From Prevotella sp. UBA2444 (GTDB lineage Bacteria; Bacteroidota; Bacteroidia; Bacteroidales; Bacteroidaceae), in contig DDQK01000031.1 of the NCBI GenBank assembly GCA_002342665.1, positions 1 to 34,830 of the forward strand: 34,830 bases of DNA. The letters run 5' to 3'. Shown here one piece after another: positions 14,600-22,721 of this stretch (positions within the stretch are counted from its first letter, which is position 1; each line of letters begins with the position of its first letter). The notes under the pieces are model-generated. The model worked only from the letters and a program-made list of their open reading frames with translations, ran no database searches and was not told the DNA's origin. A program made the position numbers and the translations under genes.

Positions 14600-14631
14600 T
14601 TTGGTGGATTCAGAAAGTTTTATTACCTTTG
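14600..14631 (+). promoter_or_regulatory. Proximal promoter P2 of the subtilase-xseAB genes
   Basis: TACCTTTG (14624-14631) with a perfect TTTGG (14600-14604) starting 24 nt upstream. The start codon at 14654 is about 20 nt downstream of the expected transcription start. Confidence 0.75.
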
Positions 14632-14653
14632 CACGCGATTAAGAAGACCTACG

Positions 14654-16126
14654 ATGCGACTACGCCTACTCTACATACTCCTCGCCCTGCTCCTCGGCAG
14701 CCTCGGCAGCGGCGCGGCGAGCGGCCCCAAGATGAAATATCCCGGGGGCAAATACTACATCTGCCGCTACACCCTGCGCGACAAGCAAGGCTCTCCCCAT
14801 ACCCTCGCCCACCCCGGCCGCTGGCTCTCGCACAAGAGCATCGAGCGCCGGCGGCGACAGGGCCTCAGCCTCGACTCCACCGACCTGCCCGTCAGCGAGC
14901 GCTACCTGCGCACGATGGAGCGGATGGCCGACGGCATGGCCTGGAAGAGCCGCAAGCAGAAGACGGATTGGGCGCTCGTGGGCACATCGCGGTGGAACAA
15001 CACGGTGCTGGTGCGCTCCAACGACTCGACGCTGCTCAGCCGACTCGGCGAACTGGACTTCGTGAGCAAGACCGAGCGCGTGTGGACATCGCCCGACAGC
15101 ATCGACCGCAGCATCCGCAAGGTGAGGGTACACGAGGAGTGGAACCCCTGGGACAGCATCCGGGGCGAATACTACGGCAACGCCAAGGAGCAGATAGAGA
15201 TGCTCGGCGGCCAGCGACTGCACAGCATCGGATGCCGCGGGCGCGGGATGACCATCGCCGTGCTCGACGGCGGATTCCAGAGTTGCGACCAGATACCCGC
15301 CATCCAGCGGGCCAACATCGCGGGGGCGAAGGACTTCGTATACCCCAACAGCCCCTTCTTCTACCGCGAGACCGACCACGGCACGAAGGTGCTCTCCACG
15401 ATGGCGGCCAACGAGCCCAACGTGCTCGTGGGCACAGCCCCCGAGGCCCGCTACTGGCTGCTGCGCTGCGAGGATCAGCAGACGGAGCAGCCAGTCGAGG
15501 AGGACTACTGGGCGATGGCCGCCGAGTATGCCGACTCGGCAGGCGTCGACATCATCAACTCCAGCCTCGGCTACAGCGACTACGACGGCTATCCCGGCTA
15601 CTACAACCAGCGCGACCTCGACGGGCAGACGGCACTCATCAGCCGCACGGCGTCGATGCTGGCACGCAAGGGCATCGTGCTCGTCAACTCGGCCGGCAAC
15701 CTCGGCATGGGGCCGTGGAAGAAGATCACCTTCCCCGCCGATGCCGACGACATACTCACCGTGGGCGCCCTCGACACGGGGCAGCACAACGCCCCCTTCT
15801 GCGGCGTCGGTCCGACGCAGGACGGACGGGTGAAGCCCGACGTGATGGCCCTCGGCAGTCCGGCCTGCCTCCTGTCGGGCCGCGGCACCATCGTTAGGGA
15901 CATGGGCACCTCCTTCTCCACGCCCATTGTGGCGGGGCTCGTGGCTTGCCTCTGGCAGGCGATGCCCGAGAAGACGGCCTGCGACATCATCGAACTGGTG
16001 CGCCGGACGAGCAGCCACTTCTTGGAGTCCGACAACATCTACGGCTACGGCACCCCGAACTTCTGGCGGGCCTATATGATAGGGAAAATGAAGAGTGAAT
16101 CACTTGCTACCGACCATGAGAAGTGA
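14654..16126 (+). CDS. Secreted subtilisin-like serine peptidase (S8 family)
   Basis: A 490-residue protein with an N-terminal signal sequence (MRLRLLYILLALLLGSLGSG). A propeptide-like region of about 170 residues is followed by a complete S8 catalytic domain: Asp205 in TIAVLDGGF, His242 in DHGTKVLS, oxyanion Asn349 in NSAGN, and Ser420 in GTSFSTPIVAG. It should be exported and act in the periplasm or outside the cell; no sorting domain is visible at the C-terminus, which ends soon after the peptidase domain. The chosen start has a signal peptide directly behind it and follows promoter P2; the open frame extends upstream across that promoter, which is not credible as coding. Its 3' end overlaps xseA by 11 bp. 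Confidence 0.92.
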   Translation: MRLRLLYILLALLLGSLGSGAASGPKMKYPGGKYYICRYTLRDKQGSPHTLAHPGRWLSHKSIERRRRQGLSLDSTDLPVSERYLRTMERMADGMAWKSRKQKTDWALVGTSRWNNTVLVRSNDSTLLSRLGELDFVSKTERVWTSPDSIDRSIRKVRVHEEWNPWDSIRGEYYGNAKEQIEMLGGQRLHSIGCRGRGMTIAVLDGGFQSCDQIPAIQRANIAGAKDFVYPNSPFFYRETDHGTKVLSTMAANEPNVLVGTAPEARYWLLRCEDQQTEQPVEEDYWAMAAEYADSAGVDIINSSLGYSDYDGYPGYYNQRDLDGQTALISRTASMLARKGIVLVNSAGNLGMGPWKKITFPADADDILTVGALDTGQHNAPFCGVGPTQDGRVKPDVMALGSPACLLSGRGTIVRDMGTSFSTPIVAGLVACLWQAMPEKTACDIIELVRRTSSHFLESDNIYGYGTPNFWRAYMIGKMKSESLATDHEK

Positions 16127-17444
16127 CAAGAGACTGACCCTGCTGGAACTCAACAGCCTCGTACGCGAGGTTATCGAGAGCGAGATGCCCAATGAGTATT
16201 GGGTGGAGGCAGAACTCTCGGAGTGCCGCGAGAGCCGCGGCCACTGCTACATGGAACTCATCCAGAAGGACGAACACTCCGCCACCCCCGTGGCCAAGGC
16301 CTCGGCCAAGTGCTGGGCGTCGAAGTGGATGCTAATCCGTCCTTACTTCGAGCGCACCACCGGACAGCGTCTGCACGCCGGCATGAAGGTGCTGCTGCGC
16401 GTCTACGCACAGTTCCACGAGGCCTACGGTTTCTCGTGGATCGTCACCGACATCGACCCCACCTACACCCTCGGCGACATGGCCCGCAAGCGGCAGGAAA
16501 TCATCCGTCAACTGAAGGAGGAGGGCGTCTTCGACCTGCAGAAGGAACTCCCTCTGCCCCTCTTCTGCCAGCACATCGCCGTCATCTCCTCAGAGACGGC
16601 AGCAGGCTACGGCGACTTCTGCAACCAACTGGCCGACAATCCTTACGGCTTCCAGTTCCGCACCCAGCTCTTCCCCGCCATCATGCAGGGCGAGGGCACG
16701 GAGCAGAGCATCATCGCGGCGCTGGAGCGCATCTACTCCAGTATCCCCCTCCTACAGGAGGGGTTAGGGGAGGTCTTCGACTGCGTCGTCATCATCCGGG
16801 GCGGCGGCGCCACAAGCGACATGTCGGGCTTCGACACCCTGGCACTGGCCGAGAACGTGGCCAACTTCCCCATCCCCATCATCACTGGCATCGGGCACGA
16901 CCGCGACGAGTCGATCCTCGACATGGTGAGCCACACGAGGGTCAAGACGCCCACTGCCGCCGCTGCCTTCCTCATCTCCCACCTGAAGGAGGTGCTCGAC
17001 GCCCTCAACGACAGCCAGAGGCGCATCGCCAACTACTGCGGCAGCAAACTCTCAACACTCAACGCTCAACTCTCAATGCTCCAAGCAGCCCTGCCCCGAC
17101 TCTTCCCCGCCATCAAGGCCCGGGAAGAACAGCGCATCGAGGCTCTATCCAACCGCATGATGTCAGGCATTCAGCAGCGGATTCTCTCACAGCAGGCACG
17201 AATCAGCATGACCGAGCAGAAACTCCCGTTGATGGCTCTGCAGAAGCTGACCACAGAGAAGCACCGGCTGGAGATGATTGAGGAGAAAATCAAGATGCTC
17301 GACCCAGCACTCCTACTAAAACGAGGCTACAGTATCACGCTGTTCAACGGCAAGACCGTCAGAGACCCTATGACGCTGAAACCAGGCGACGAGATAGAGA
17401 CGCGAGTGGAAAAAGGAACCATCAAATCGATTATAAAAGCATGA
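16116..17444 (+). CDS. xseA: Exodeoxyribonuclease VII large subunit
   Basis: A 442-residue XseA. The N-terminal OB-fold region (LTLLELNSLVREVIE...NEYWVEAELSECRESRGHCYMELIQKD) is followed by the catalytic domain with VVIIRGGGATSDMSGFDTL and the conserved GIGHDRDESILDMVSH, then a coiled-coil region and the C-terminal LLKRGYSITLFNGK. Exo VII degrades single-stranded DNA from both ends together with XseB. Residues about 211-222 (IPLLQEGLGEVF) are encoded by a small palindromic segment (16745-16775) that looks like an insertion ahead of the catalytic motif. The start at 16116 fits the family N-terminus; a start at 16095 is possible. It shares an ATGA with xseB. Confidence 0.93.
   Translation: MRSDKRLTLLELNSLVREVIESEMPNEYWVEAELSECRESRGHCYMELIQKDEHSATPVAKASAKCWASKWMLIRPYFERTTGQRLHAGMKVLLRVYAQFHEAYGFSWIVTDIDPTYTLGDMARKRQEIIRQLKEEGVFDLQKELPLPLFCQHIAVISSETAAGYGDFCNQLADNPYGFQFRTQLFPAIMQGEGTEQSIIAALERIYSSIPLLQEGLGEVFDCVVIIRGGGATSDMSGFDTLALAENVANFPIPIITGIGHDRDESILDMVSHTRVKTPTAAAAFLISHLKEVLDALNDSQRRIANYCGSKLSTLNAQLSMLQAALPRLFPAIKAREEQRIEALSNRMMSGIQQRILSQQARISMTEQKLPLMALQKLTTEKHRLEMIEEKIKMLDPALLLKRGYSITLFNGKTVRDPMTLKPGDEIETRVEKGTIKSIIKA
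16746..16763. repeat. Palindrome inside xseA, candidate in-frame palindromic insertion
   Basis: CCCCTCCT (16746-16753) and AGGAGGGG (16756-16763) form a perfect 8-bp stem with a 2-nt loop, followed by TTAGGGGAGG. The segment encodes IPLLQEGLGEV between an alpha-helix and the catalytic VVIIRGGG strand. The frame is preserved. Confidence 0.6.
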
Positions 17445-17638
17445 ACAAGGAACTGAAATACGAAGAAGCCTTCGCACAACTGCAGGACATTGTGAGGAAG
17501 ATGGAGAACGACGAGTACAGCATCGACGAAATCGCCGTGCAGCTACAGACTGCACAGCGACTGATTAAGTTCTGCAAGGACAAGCTGACCAAGACAGAAG
17601 CCGAGATTCAGAAGATCAGGGCCGAACAAGAGGCCTAA
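17441..17638 (+). CDS. xseB: Exodeoxyribonuclease VII small subunit
   Basis: A 65-residue XseB with the family core YEEAFAQLQDIVRKMENDEYSIDEI and a helical C-terminus rich in lysine and glutamate. It binds the XseA coiled coil to form the Exo VII holoenzyme. Its start overlaps the xseA stop by 4 bp (ATGA), so the stoichiometric partner is translationally coupled. Length is normal. The convergent barrel gene ends only 8 bp away and no terminator is visible between them. Confidence 0.95.
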   Translation: MNKELKYEEAFAQLQDIVRKMENDEYSIDEIAVQLQTAQRLIKFCKDKLTKTEAEIQKIRAEQEA

Positions 17639-17646
17639 GGCAGAGC

Positions 17647-18336
17647 TTAGAAGTAGATGCCGAAAGCCAGATACTTGAAATCGGGTCCCTTGTCCTTCTT
17701 AAAGGGAGAGATGGGATTGTATTTCACGTAGAAGCCACCGTCGTTGACGTGGAAGATAGCCATTAGGTCGAGGGTGACGACTTTGTACTCGATGCCCTTC
17801 GTAGTGATGTCATACGAATCATCGCCAATGGTATATCCCCAGTTGAGACGCCCCTTAACGTTGAAGTTCACCTGAGCACCCAACGACACACTGAACTTGT
17901 CAGAGAAAGACTGGTTGAAGAGCACGGGCACGATGATGGCCATCTCGTGGAGACGGGAATTGTCCTTCTTCATATTCGCAGGTGCAGTAGCCAGTCCCAC
18001 CACATTGTGCTCATCCTTCACGAAGTAGGTATCATTCTTCTTCAGGGAATAGTTATGCCATCCCAGACCGACACCGATAGAATAAGTCTGCTTGCCACGC
18101 TTCGGCTGGTAGTCGAGCTGCGCCAGCGTAAAATCGATATTCCAGGAACGGAAAGGAGCAAACTTATAACCGTCGGGAGCCCCCGTAGGAACATTCACGC
18201 CTACGGCAATATGAGTAGAAACGTCGAGGTCCTTCTCTCCCTTCACAATCTTCACTCCATCGTTGGAGTCTCTGTCTCCCTGAGCAATAGCAGTCATACT
18301 CAGAGAAAGCATTGCCATCAATAATATTTTCTTCAT
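17647..18336 (-). CDS. Predicted outer-membrane beta-barrel protein
   Basis: A 229-residue protein with a signal peptide (MKKILLMAMLSLSMTAIAQG) and alternating amphipathic strands such as TYSIGVGLGWHNYSL and KFSVSLGAQVNFNVKG. The C-terminal residue is phenylalanine (YLAFGIYF), typical of outer-membrane barrels recognised by BAM. It is probably an 8- to 10-stranded porin-like or adhesion-like barrel of Bacteroidales, without a known substrate. A clear promoter lies at 18372-18403. It is transcribed alone and converges on xseB. No enzyme motif is visible. Confidence 0.75.
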   Translation of the reverse strand: MKKILLMAMLSLSMTAIAQGDRDSNDGVKIVKGEKDLDVSTHIAVGVNVPTGAPDGYKFAPFRSWNIDFTLAQLDYQPKRGKQTYSIGVGLGWHNYSLKKNDTYFVKDEHNVVGLATAPANMKKDNSRLHEMAIIVPVLFNQSFSDKFSVSLGAQVNFNVKGRLNWGYTIGDDSYDITTKGIEYKVVTLDLMAIFHVNDGGFYVKYNPISPFKKDKGPDFKYLAFGIYF

Positions 18337-18371
18337 TGACCTTTGATTTAATTAATGTTAGAATTTGGCGG

Positions 18372-18403
18372 CAAAGTTAATGATTTTTAAGAAAAGAGCA
18401 AAG
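18372..18403 (-). promoter_or_regulatory. Promoter of the 17647-18336 barrel gene
   Basis: TAACTTTG (complement of 18372-18379), followed by CCGCC, with CTTTG (complement of 18399-18403) starting 24 nt upstream. The start codon at 18336 is about 35 nt downstream. Confidence 0.72.
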
Positions 18404-18449
18404 GAAAGGTAAACATTTTGTAAAGAAGATACCATTTTTCTTATAAATT

Positions 18450-18481
18450 GTTGCATGGACGCAAGATTTTCTGTACTTTTG
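18450..18481 (+). promoter_or_regulatory. Promoter of the ilvE-led operon
   Basis: TACTTTTG (18474-18481), followed by CATGC, with GTTGC (18450-18454) starting 24 nt upstream. The ilvE start at 18523 is about 40 nt downstream. No attenuator or leader peptide is visible in that short leader. Confidence 0.7.
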
Positions 18482-18522
18482 CATGCAAATAGAGAAAGAA
18501 CATTATAAACATAAAAGCAAAA

Positions 18523-19539
18523 ATGAAGAATTTAGACTGGGGTAGCCTGTCATTCGGCTACATGAAGACCGACTACAACGTGCGTTGCTACTATCGCGAC
18601 GGCAAATGGGGCGAGATTGAGGTCTGCTCCGACGAGTATCTGAACCTGCACATGGCAGCCACCTGCCTGCACTACGGCCAGGAGGCCTTCGAGGGCCTGA
18701 AGGCATATCGCTGTCCCGACGGCAAGGTGCGCATCTTCCGTGTCGACGAGAATGCAGCCCGCCTGCAGAGCACCTGCCGGGGCATCATGATGCCCGAGGT
18801 ATCAACAGAACTGTTCACGGAGATGGTGAAGAAGGTGGTGCGCCTCAACCAGGAGTGGATCCCGACCTACGAGAGCGGTGCCACGCTCTACATCCGTCCG
18901 CTGCTCATCGGCACCAGCGCCCAGGTGGGCGTTCATCCTGCCAAGGAGTACTGCTTCCTGATCTTCGTTACCCCCGTAGGCCCGTACTTCAAGGGCGGTT
19001 TCGCTGCCAACCCCTACGTCATCATCCGCGACTACGACCGTTCGGCTCCTCTCGGAACTGGTAAATATAAGGTGGGCGGCAACTACGCTGCGAGCCTCTT
19101 CGCCAACAACCTGGCCCACGAGAAGGGCTACGCCTGCGAGTTCTACCTTGACGCCAAGGAGAAGAAGTACATGGACGAGTGCGGTGCCGCCAACTTCTTC
19201 GGCATCAAGAACAACACCTATATCACCCCGAAGTCTACCAGCATCCTGCCCTCCATCACCAACAAGAGCCTGATGCAAGTGGCCGAGGACCTGGGCCTGA
19301 AAGTGGAGCGCCGCCCCATCCCCGAGGAGGAACTCGAGACCTTCGAGGAGGCAGGAGCCTGCGGCACGGCAGCCGTCATCAGCCCCATCTCGTATATCGA
19401 CGACCTCGACACCGGCAAGCGCTACTCCTTCGGCGACAAGCCCGGCCCCATCTCGAAGAAACTCTTCGACACCCTGCGCGGTATCCAGTACGGTGAGATT
19501 GAGGACAAGCACGGCTGGACGACAGTGGTCATTGAATAG
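18523..19539 (+). CDS. ilvE: Branched-chain amino acid aminotransferase
   Basis: A 338-residue class IV PLP aminotransferase of the longer (type II) BCAT group. The PLP lysine is K183 in KYKVGGNYAAS. Other family parts are LHYGQEAFEGLKAYR near the N-terminus, DECGAANFFGI and ACGTAAVISPI. It interconverts leucine, isoleucine and valine with their 2-keto acids using 2-oxoglutarate in the cytosol. It is the first gene behind the promoter at 18450-18481 and is followed after 23 bp by a DUF975 gene, in a run of six same-strand genes with gaps of 3-42 bp ending at a strong terminator. Assignment is firm. Confidence 0.96.
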   Translation: MKNLDWGSLSFGYMKTDYNVRCYYRDGKWGEIEVCSDEYLNLHMAATCLHYGQEAFEGLKAYRCPDGKVRIFRVDENAARLQSTCRGIMMPEVSTELFTEMVKKVVRLNQEWIPTYESGATLYIRPLLIGTSAQVGVHPAKEYCFLIFVTPVGPYFKGGFAANPYVIIRDYDRSAPLGTGKYKVGGNYAASLFANNLAHEKGYACEFYLDAKEKKYMDECGAANFFGIKNNTYITPKSTSILPSITNKSLMQVAEDLGLKVERRPIPEEELETFEEAGACGTAAVISPISYIDDLDTGKRYSFGDKPGPISKKLFDTLRGIQYGEIEDKHGWTTVVIE

Positions 19540-19562
19540 TCTAAAACTAATATTTAATAATC

Positions 19563-20177
19563 ATGGGAAGAAACCAAGACTACAAGAACAGAGCCCTTAA
19601 TAGTCTGGAGGGCAAGTGGGGCACAGCAGCCATTGCCGCACTCATCTATTTCGCTCTAAGCGAAGGTATCAGTTGGGTGATCACCACACCAATGGGTGAC
19701 ATGACCATGAGTTATAGTACTCAGGGATTCTGGGAACTTCTCTGTCTGCCGCTCGGATGGGGATTCACCATCCTCTTCCTCAACCTGATCCGCAACGAGG
19801 ACATCAGGTATGAGCGTCTGTTCGACGGTTACAAGGATTTCATACGCATCTTCTTGGCAGGGTTTCTGGTACTGCTGGCAGTTGTCATCGGTTGTATTTT
19901 CCTCATCGTCCCGGGCATCATCATCGGCTTAATGTTCTCCCAGACAGAATACATTTTGAAAGACGACAAAGAGATCAGTGCCGCCGATGCCATCATGAAA
20001 AGCATGAAGATGATGGAGGGGCACAAGATGGAATTATTCTGGTTGATGCTCAGTTTCATCGGCTGGTTCCTTCTATGCATCCTAACCATCGGTATCGGAT
20101 TCCTCTTCCTTGCACCATATTTCAATACGACGATGGCCCACTACTACGAGGATCTGAAAGCAGAACAAGGCATGTAG
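19563..20177 (+). CDS. DUF975 family membrane protein
   Basis: A 204-residue polytopic protein of the DUF975 family. The N-terminal signature YKNRALNSLEGKWGTAAIAALIYF is followed by several hydrophobic helices (about 23-40, 60-80, 98-120, 160-185), and the conserved FLIVPGIIIGLMFSQTEYILKDD with ISAADAIMKSMKMMEGHK. Function of the family is unknown. It ends 3 bp before trmB and starts 23 bp after ilvE, so it is co-transcribed with them. Length is near the family norm. Confidence 0.85.
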   Translation: MGRNQDYKNRALNSLEGKWGTAAIAALIYFALSEGISWVITTPMGDMTMSYSTQGFWELLCLPLGWGFTILFLNLIRNEDIRYERLFDGYKDFIRIFLAGFLVLLAVVIGCIFLIVPGIIIGLMFSQTEYILKDDKEISAADAIMKSMKMMEGHKMELFWLMLSFIGWFLLCILTIGIGFLFLAPYFNTTMAHYYEDLKAEQGM

Positions 20178-20180
20178 CGC

Positions 20181-20951
20181 ATGGGAAAAGGCAAACTGGC
20201 GAAATTCGCCGATATGGCATCCTACGAGAACGTGTTCCAGTACCCCTATTCGGTAGTGGAACACGTGCCATTTGAAATGCAAGGGCACTGGCGGGAGCAA
20301 TACTTCCACAACGGCAACCCCATTGTGCTCGAACTGGGCTGCGGCAAGGGTGAGTACACAGTGGAACTTGCAAAGCTATACCCGGACGTCAACTTCATCG
20401 GTGTCGACATCAAGGGAGCCCGCATGTGGACAGGGGCCACGCAGGCTCTCCATGAAGGTCTGAAGAACGTAGCTTTCCTGCGCACCAACATCGAGATTAT
20501 CGAGCGTTTTTTCTCTGAAGACGAGGTGCAGGAAATCTGGCTGACGTTCAGCGACCCGCAGATGAAGAATCCCCGCAAGCGCCTCACGTCCACCTACTTC
20601 ATGGAGCGATACCGTAAGTTTCTCATAGACGGCGGCATCATCCATCTGAAAACAGACTCCAACTTCCTGTTCACCTACACCACCCTGATGACGGAGAAAA
20701 ACAGCCTGCCCCTACTCTACCGAACGGAAGACCTCTACCACGACGAGCGCATCGACGAGGCCACTAAAAGCATCCTCTCCATCCAAACCTATTATGAGTC
20801 GATGTGGATAGCCAGAGGACTGAACATCAAGTACATGAAATGGCAACTGCCCCGTGAGGGAACGCTCGAAGAGCCCGACGTGGAGATAGAGCTCGACGAC
20901 TACCGCTCTTATCACCGCTCGAAGCGCAGTTCATTAGACAAAGCGAAATAA
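20181..20951 (+). CDS. trmB: tRNA (guanine-N7-)-methyltransferase
   Basis: A 256-residue TrmB homologue. The SAM-binding motif is [16 protein letters not shown], followed by [13 protein letters not shown], and the catalytic/tRNA-binding signature [18 protein letters not shown], which has the family's FSDPWPKxxHxKRR in the divergent Bacteroidetes form. It methylates G46 in the variable loop of tRNA. It begins 3 bp after the DUF975 gene and ends 20 bp before the BspA-like gene. Length is slightly above that of E. coli TrmB. Firm assignment. Confidence 0.93.
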   Translation: MGKGKLAKFADMASYENVFQYPYSVVEHVPFEMQGHWREQYFHNGNPIVLELGCGKGEYTVELAKLYPDVNFIGVDIKGARMWTGATQALHEGLKNVAFLRTNIEIIERFFSEDEVQEIWLTFSDPQMKNPRKRLTSTYFMERYRKFLIDGGIIHLKTDSNFLFTYTTLMTEKNSLPLLYRTEDLYHDERIDEATKSILSIQTYYESMWIARGLNIKYMKWQLPREGTLEEPDVEIELDDYRSYHRSKRSSLDKAK

Positions 20952-20971
20952 AAACAAATAACTGAAACAAT

Positions 20972-22702
20972 ATGAAGAAAGTATTTAGCATCCTGCTTGC
21001 TGTCCTTCCCCTGATGGGAATGGCACAAAGCCAGATTAACGTCACAGTCGACTCCGTGGGACAACTCTCCAAGAAGATCGACGACAAGACCAAGTTCCAG
21101 ATTGCAGAACTTACCGTCAGCGGTCCCCTCAACGGTGCTGACCTAAAGCTCATACAGCAAATCGTCAACCGTTCCAAGTTCAAGGAGAAGCTTGGCGAAT
21201 GCCTCGTCAGCAGCATTGACCTCTCAGGAGCCACCATCATGGAGGGTAAGGACGGCATGAAGACCAAGGTCAACGAACTGCCCTCGGGACTCTTCTCCGG
21301 AGCCAAAGGCCTGACCAAGGCAGCCCTGCCTAAAGACATCACCGTCATCAGTAAGAATTGTTTCAACGAATGCGAGAAACTGGTCACCATTTCCCTTCCC
21401 GCTGGTGTCACCGAGATAGACGATGCAGCCTTCAAGAATTGTGAGTCGCTGGCAGCCATCACTCTTCCCAATGGTCTGAAGACCATCGGCAGCGAAGCAT
21501 TCGAAGACTGTAAGGCCCTCGCCGCCATCGAGATTCCTGCCAGCGTCAACAAGATAAAGAGCCAGGCCTTCAATGGCTGCAAGGCTCTCGCCACTGCCAA
21601 TATCCTCGCGAATATCAATGAGATAGACAACGCTGTCTTCAACGACTGCAGCAATCTCGCTACCGTCAGCCTTCCCGCTTCCGTCAAGAGTATTGGCACA
21701 GATGCCTTCAAGGGTTGTAAGGCTCTTAAAAGCATAGTCCTGCCGAACAACTGTGACGAGATAGGCAATGCCGCTTTCGAGAACTGCGAGAGCCTGGCCC
21801 AGATAGAGATGAACAGCGTGACAAAGGTCAACAACAACGCGTTCGAGAACTGCAAGAGCCTGCAGACCGTGGCCTTCAAGAACCTCTCCAAGTTGGGCAA
21901 CGATGCCTTCAAGGACTGTAAGTCACTCACCCAAGCCCAGCTGCCGGGCGACTTTAAGTCCATCGGCAACGAGGCATTCTCCGGCTGTACCAGTCTTTCG
22001 AACATCACCATCCCCGAGACCGTGACCACCATCGAGAGCAGCGCCTTCAAGGGCTGTCAGAGTCTGGCAACATTCGCTATGCCGTCATCGCTCACCAAGA
22101 TTGGCGACCATGCCTTTGAGGGCTGTACCACGCTCCGCCAAGCTATCCTCCCCAGCATGCTCAAGAGTCTGGGTAGCAGTGCCTTCCAGGATTGCACATC
22201 GCTCGACAGTGTAGTAATAGGCGGTATGATCAAGGAATTGGAAACCGACGTGTTCCGTTCCTGCCGTAGCCTACGCAGCATCACGCTGCCCAACACGGTG
22301 AGGAAGGTTGGCGAACGTGCCTTCCAGGAATGCTCCGGCCTGCAGAGTGTCTCACTCCCCATCTCCCTGCAGATCATTGACGACGAAGCCTTTGAGAAGT
22401 GCATCTCACTGAGTTCCATTACCATCCCCGTCGGTGTGACTGAGATAGGCAGCGATGCCTTCCTGGAGTGTACATCGCTCACTTCTGTAGAGCTGTCTAC
22501 GGCGCTGAGGAAGATTGGCGGTTCAGCCTTTGCCAAGTGCCCCTCGCTACGCGTCGTGAAGTGCACTTCTCCTGCTGCGCCAAGCATCTCCAAAAGCACC
22601 TTCAAGAACAGTCCCTGCCTCATTTACGTTCCCAAGGGTAGCGGTATCATCTACCGAGCCCATAAGGACTGGAAGAAGATGAGCAATCTCCGTGAGATGT
22701 AA
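20972..22702 (+). CDS. BspA-type leucine-rich repeat surface protein
   Basis: A 576-residue exported protein: signal peptide MKKVFSILLAVLPLMGMAQ, a short N-terminal domain (about 20-110), then about 18 LRR_5 (BspA-type) repeats of roughly 23 residues with the pattern IxxxAFxxCxxLxxIxLPxxVxxIG, and a short C-terminal tail containing LIYVPKGSG. BspA of Tannerella mediates adhesion to host proteins; proteins with these repeats are common in oral and gut Bacteroidales. No Por (type IX) sorting domain is evident. It lies between trmB and mrp with 20-bp and 19-bp gaps. The repeats are coded with similar codons and give long empty frames on the opposite strand. Confidence 0.9.
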   Translation: MKKVFSILLAVLPLMGMAQSQINVTVDSVGQLSKKIDDKTKFQIAELTVSGPLNGADLKLIQQIVNRSKFKEKLGECLVSSIDLSGATIMEGKDGMKTKVNELPSGLFSGAKGLTKAALPKDITVISKNCFNECEKLVTISLPAGVTEIDDAAFKNCESLAAITLPNGLKTIGSEAFEDCKALAAIEIPASVNKIKSQAFNGCKALATANILANINEIDNAVFNDCSNLATVSLPASVKSIGTDAFKGCKALKSIVLPNNCDEIGNAAFENCESLAQIEMNSVTKVNNNAFENCKSLQTVAFKNLSKLGNDAFKDCKSLTQAQLPGDFKSIGNEAFSGCTSLSNITIPETVTTIESSAFKGCQSLATFAMPSSLTKIGDHAFEGCTTLRQAILPSMLKSLGSSAFQDCTSLDSVVIGGMIKELETDVFRSCRSLRSITLPNTVRKVGERAFQECSGLQSVSLPISLQIIDDEAFEKCISLSSITIPVGVTEIGSDAFLECTSLTSVELSTALRKIGGSAFAKCPSLRVVKCTSPAAPSISKSTFKNSPCLIYVPKGSGIIYRAHKDWKKMSNLREM

Positions 22703-22721
22703 ACGTTATTACTATTATAAT

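Larger units (their letters stand above)
14354..14653. other. Intergenic region with hairpins and two plus-strand promoters
   Basis: No gene is seen here. From left to right it holds the hairpin GCCGCTG-ATAAC-CAGCGGC (about 14390-14408), two copies of GCGTGTCAA (near 14356 and 14422), promoter P1 (14444-14475), a GC-rich inverted repeat GGAGCCG (14535-14541) with CGGCTCC (14576-14582), and promoter P2 (14600-14631). P1 would give an RNA carrying the GC-rich hairpin before the protease start at 14654. Confidence 0.6.

Noticed and set aside
14473..15897. 474-codon plus-strand frame overlapping the subtilase in another frame
   Set aside because: Arginine- and proline-rich translation typical of a shifted frame of a GC-rich gene; no motifs.
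14666..16018. 450-codon antisense frame across the subtilase gene
   Set aside because: It is a shadow of the GC-rich protease gene, which has a full catalytic triad and signal peptide; the antisense peptide has no family features.
16199..17281. 360-codon alternate frame in xseA
   Set aside because: Very rich in arginine, histidine and proline and without domain features; xseA itself is clear.
20827..22050. 407-codon antisense frame in the LRR gene, with a second at 22057-22623
   Set aside because: The repetitive LRR codons leave the opposite strand free of stops; the peptides only mirror the repeats.
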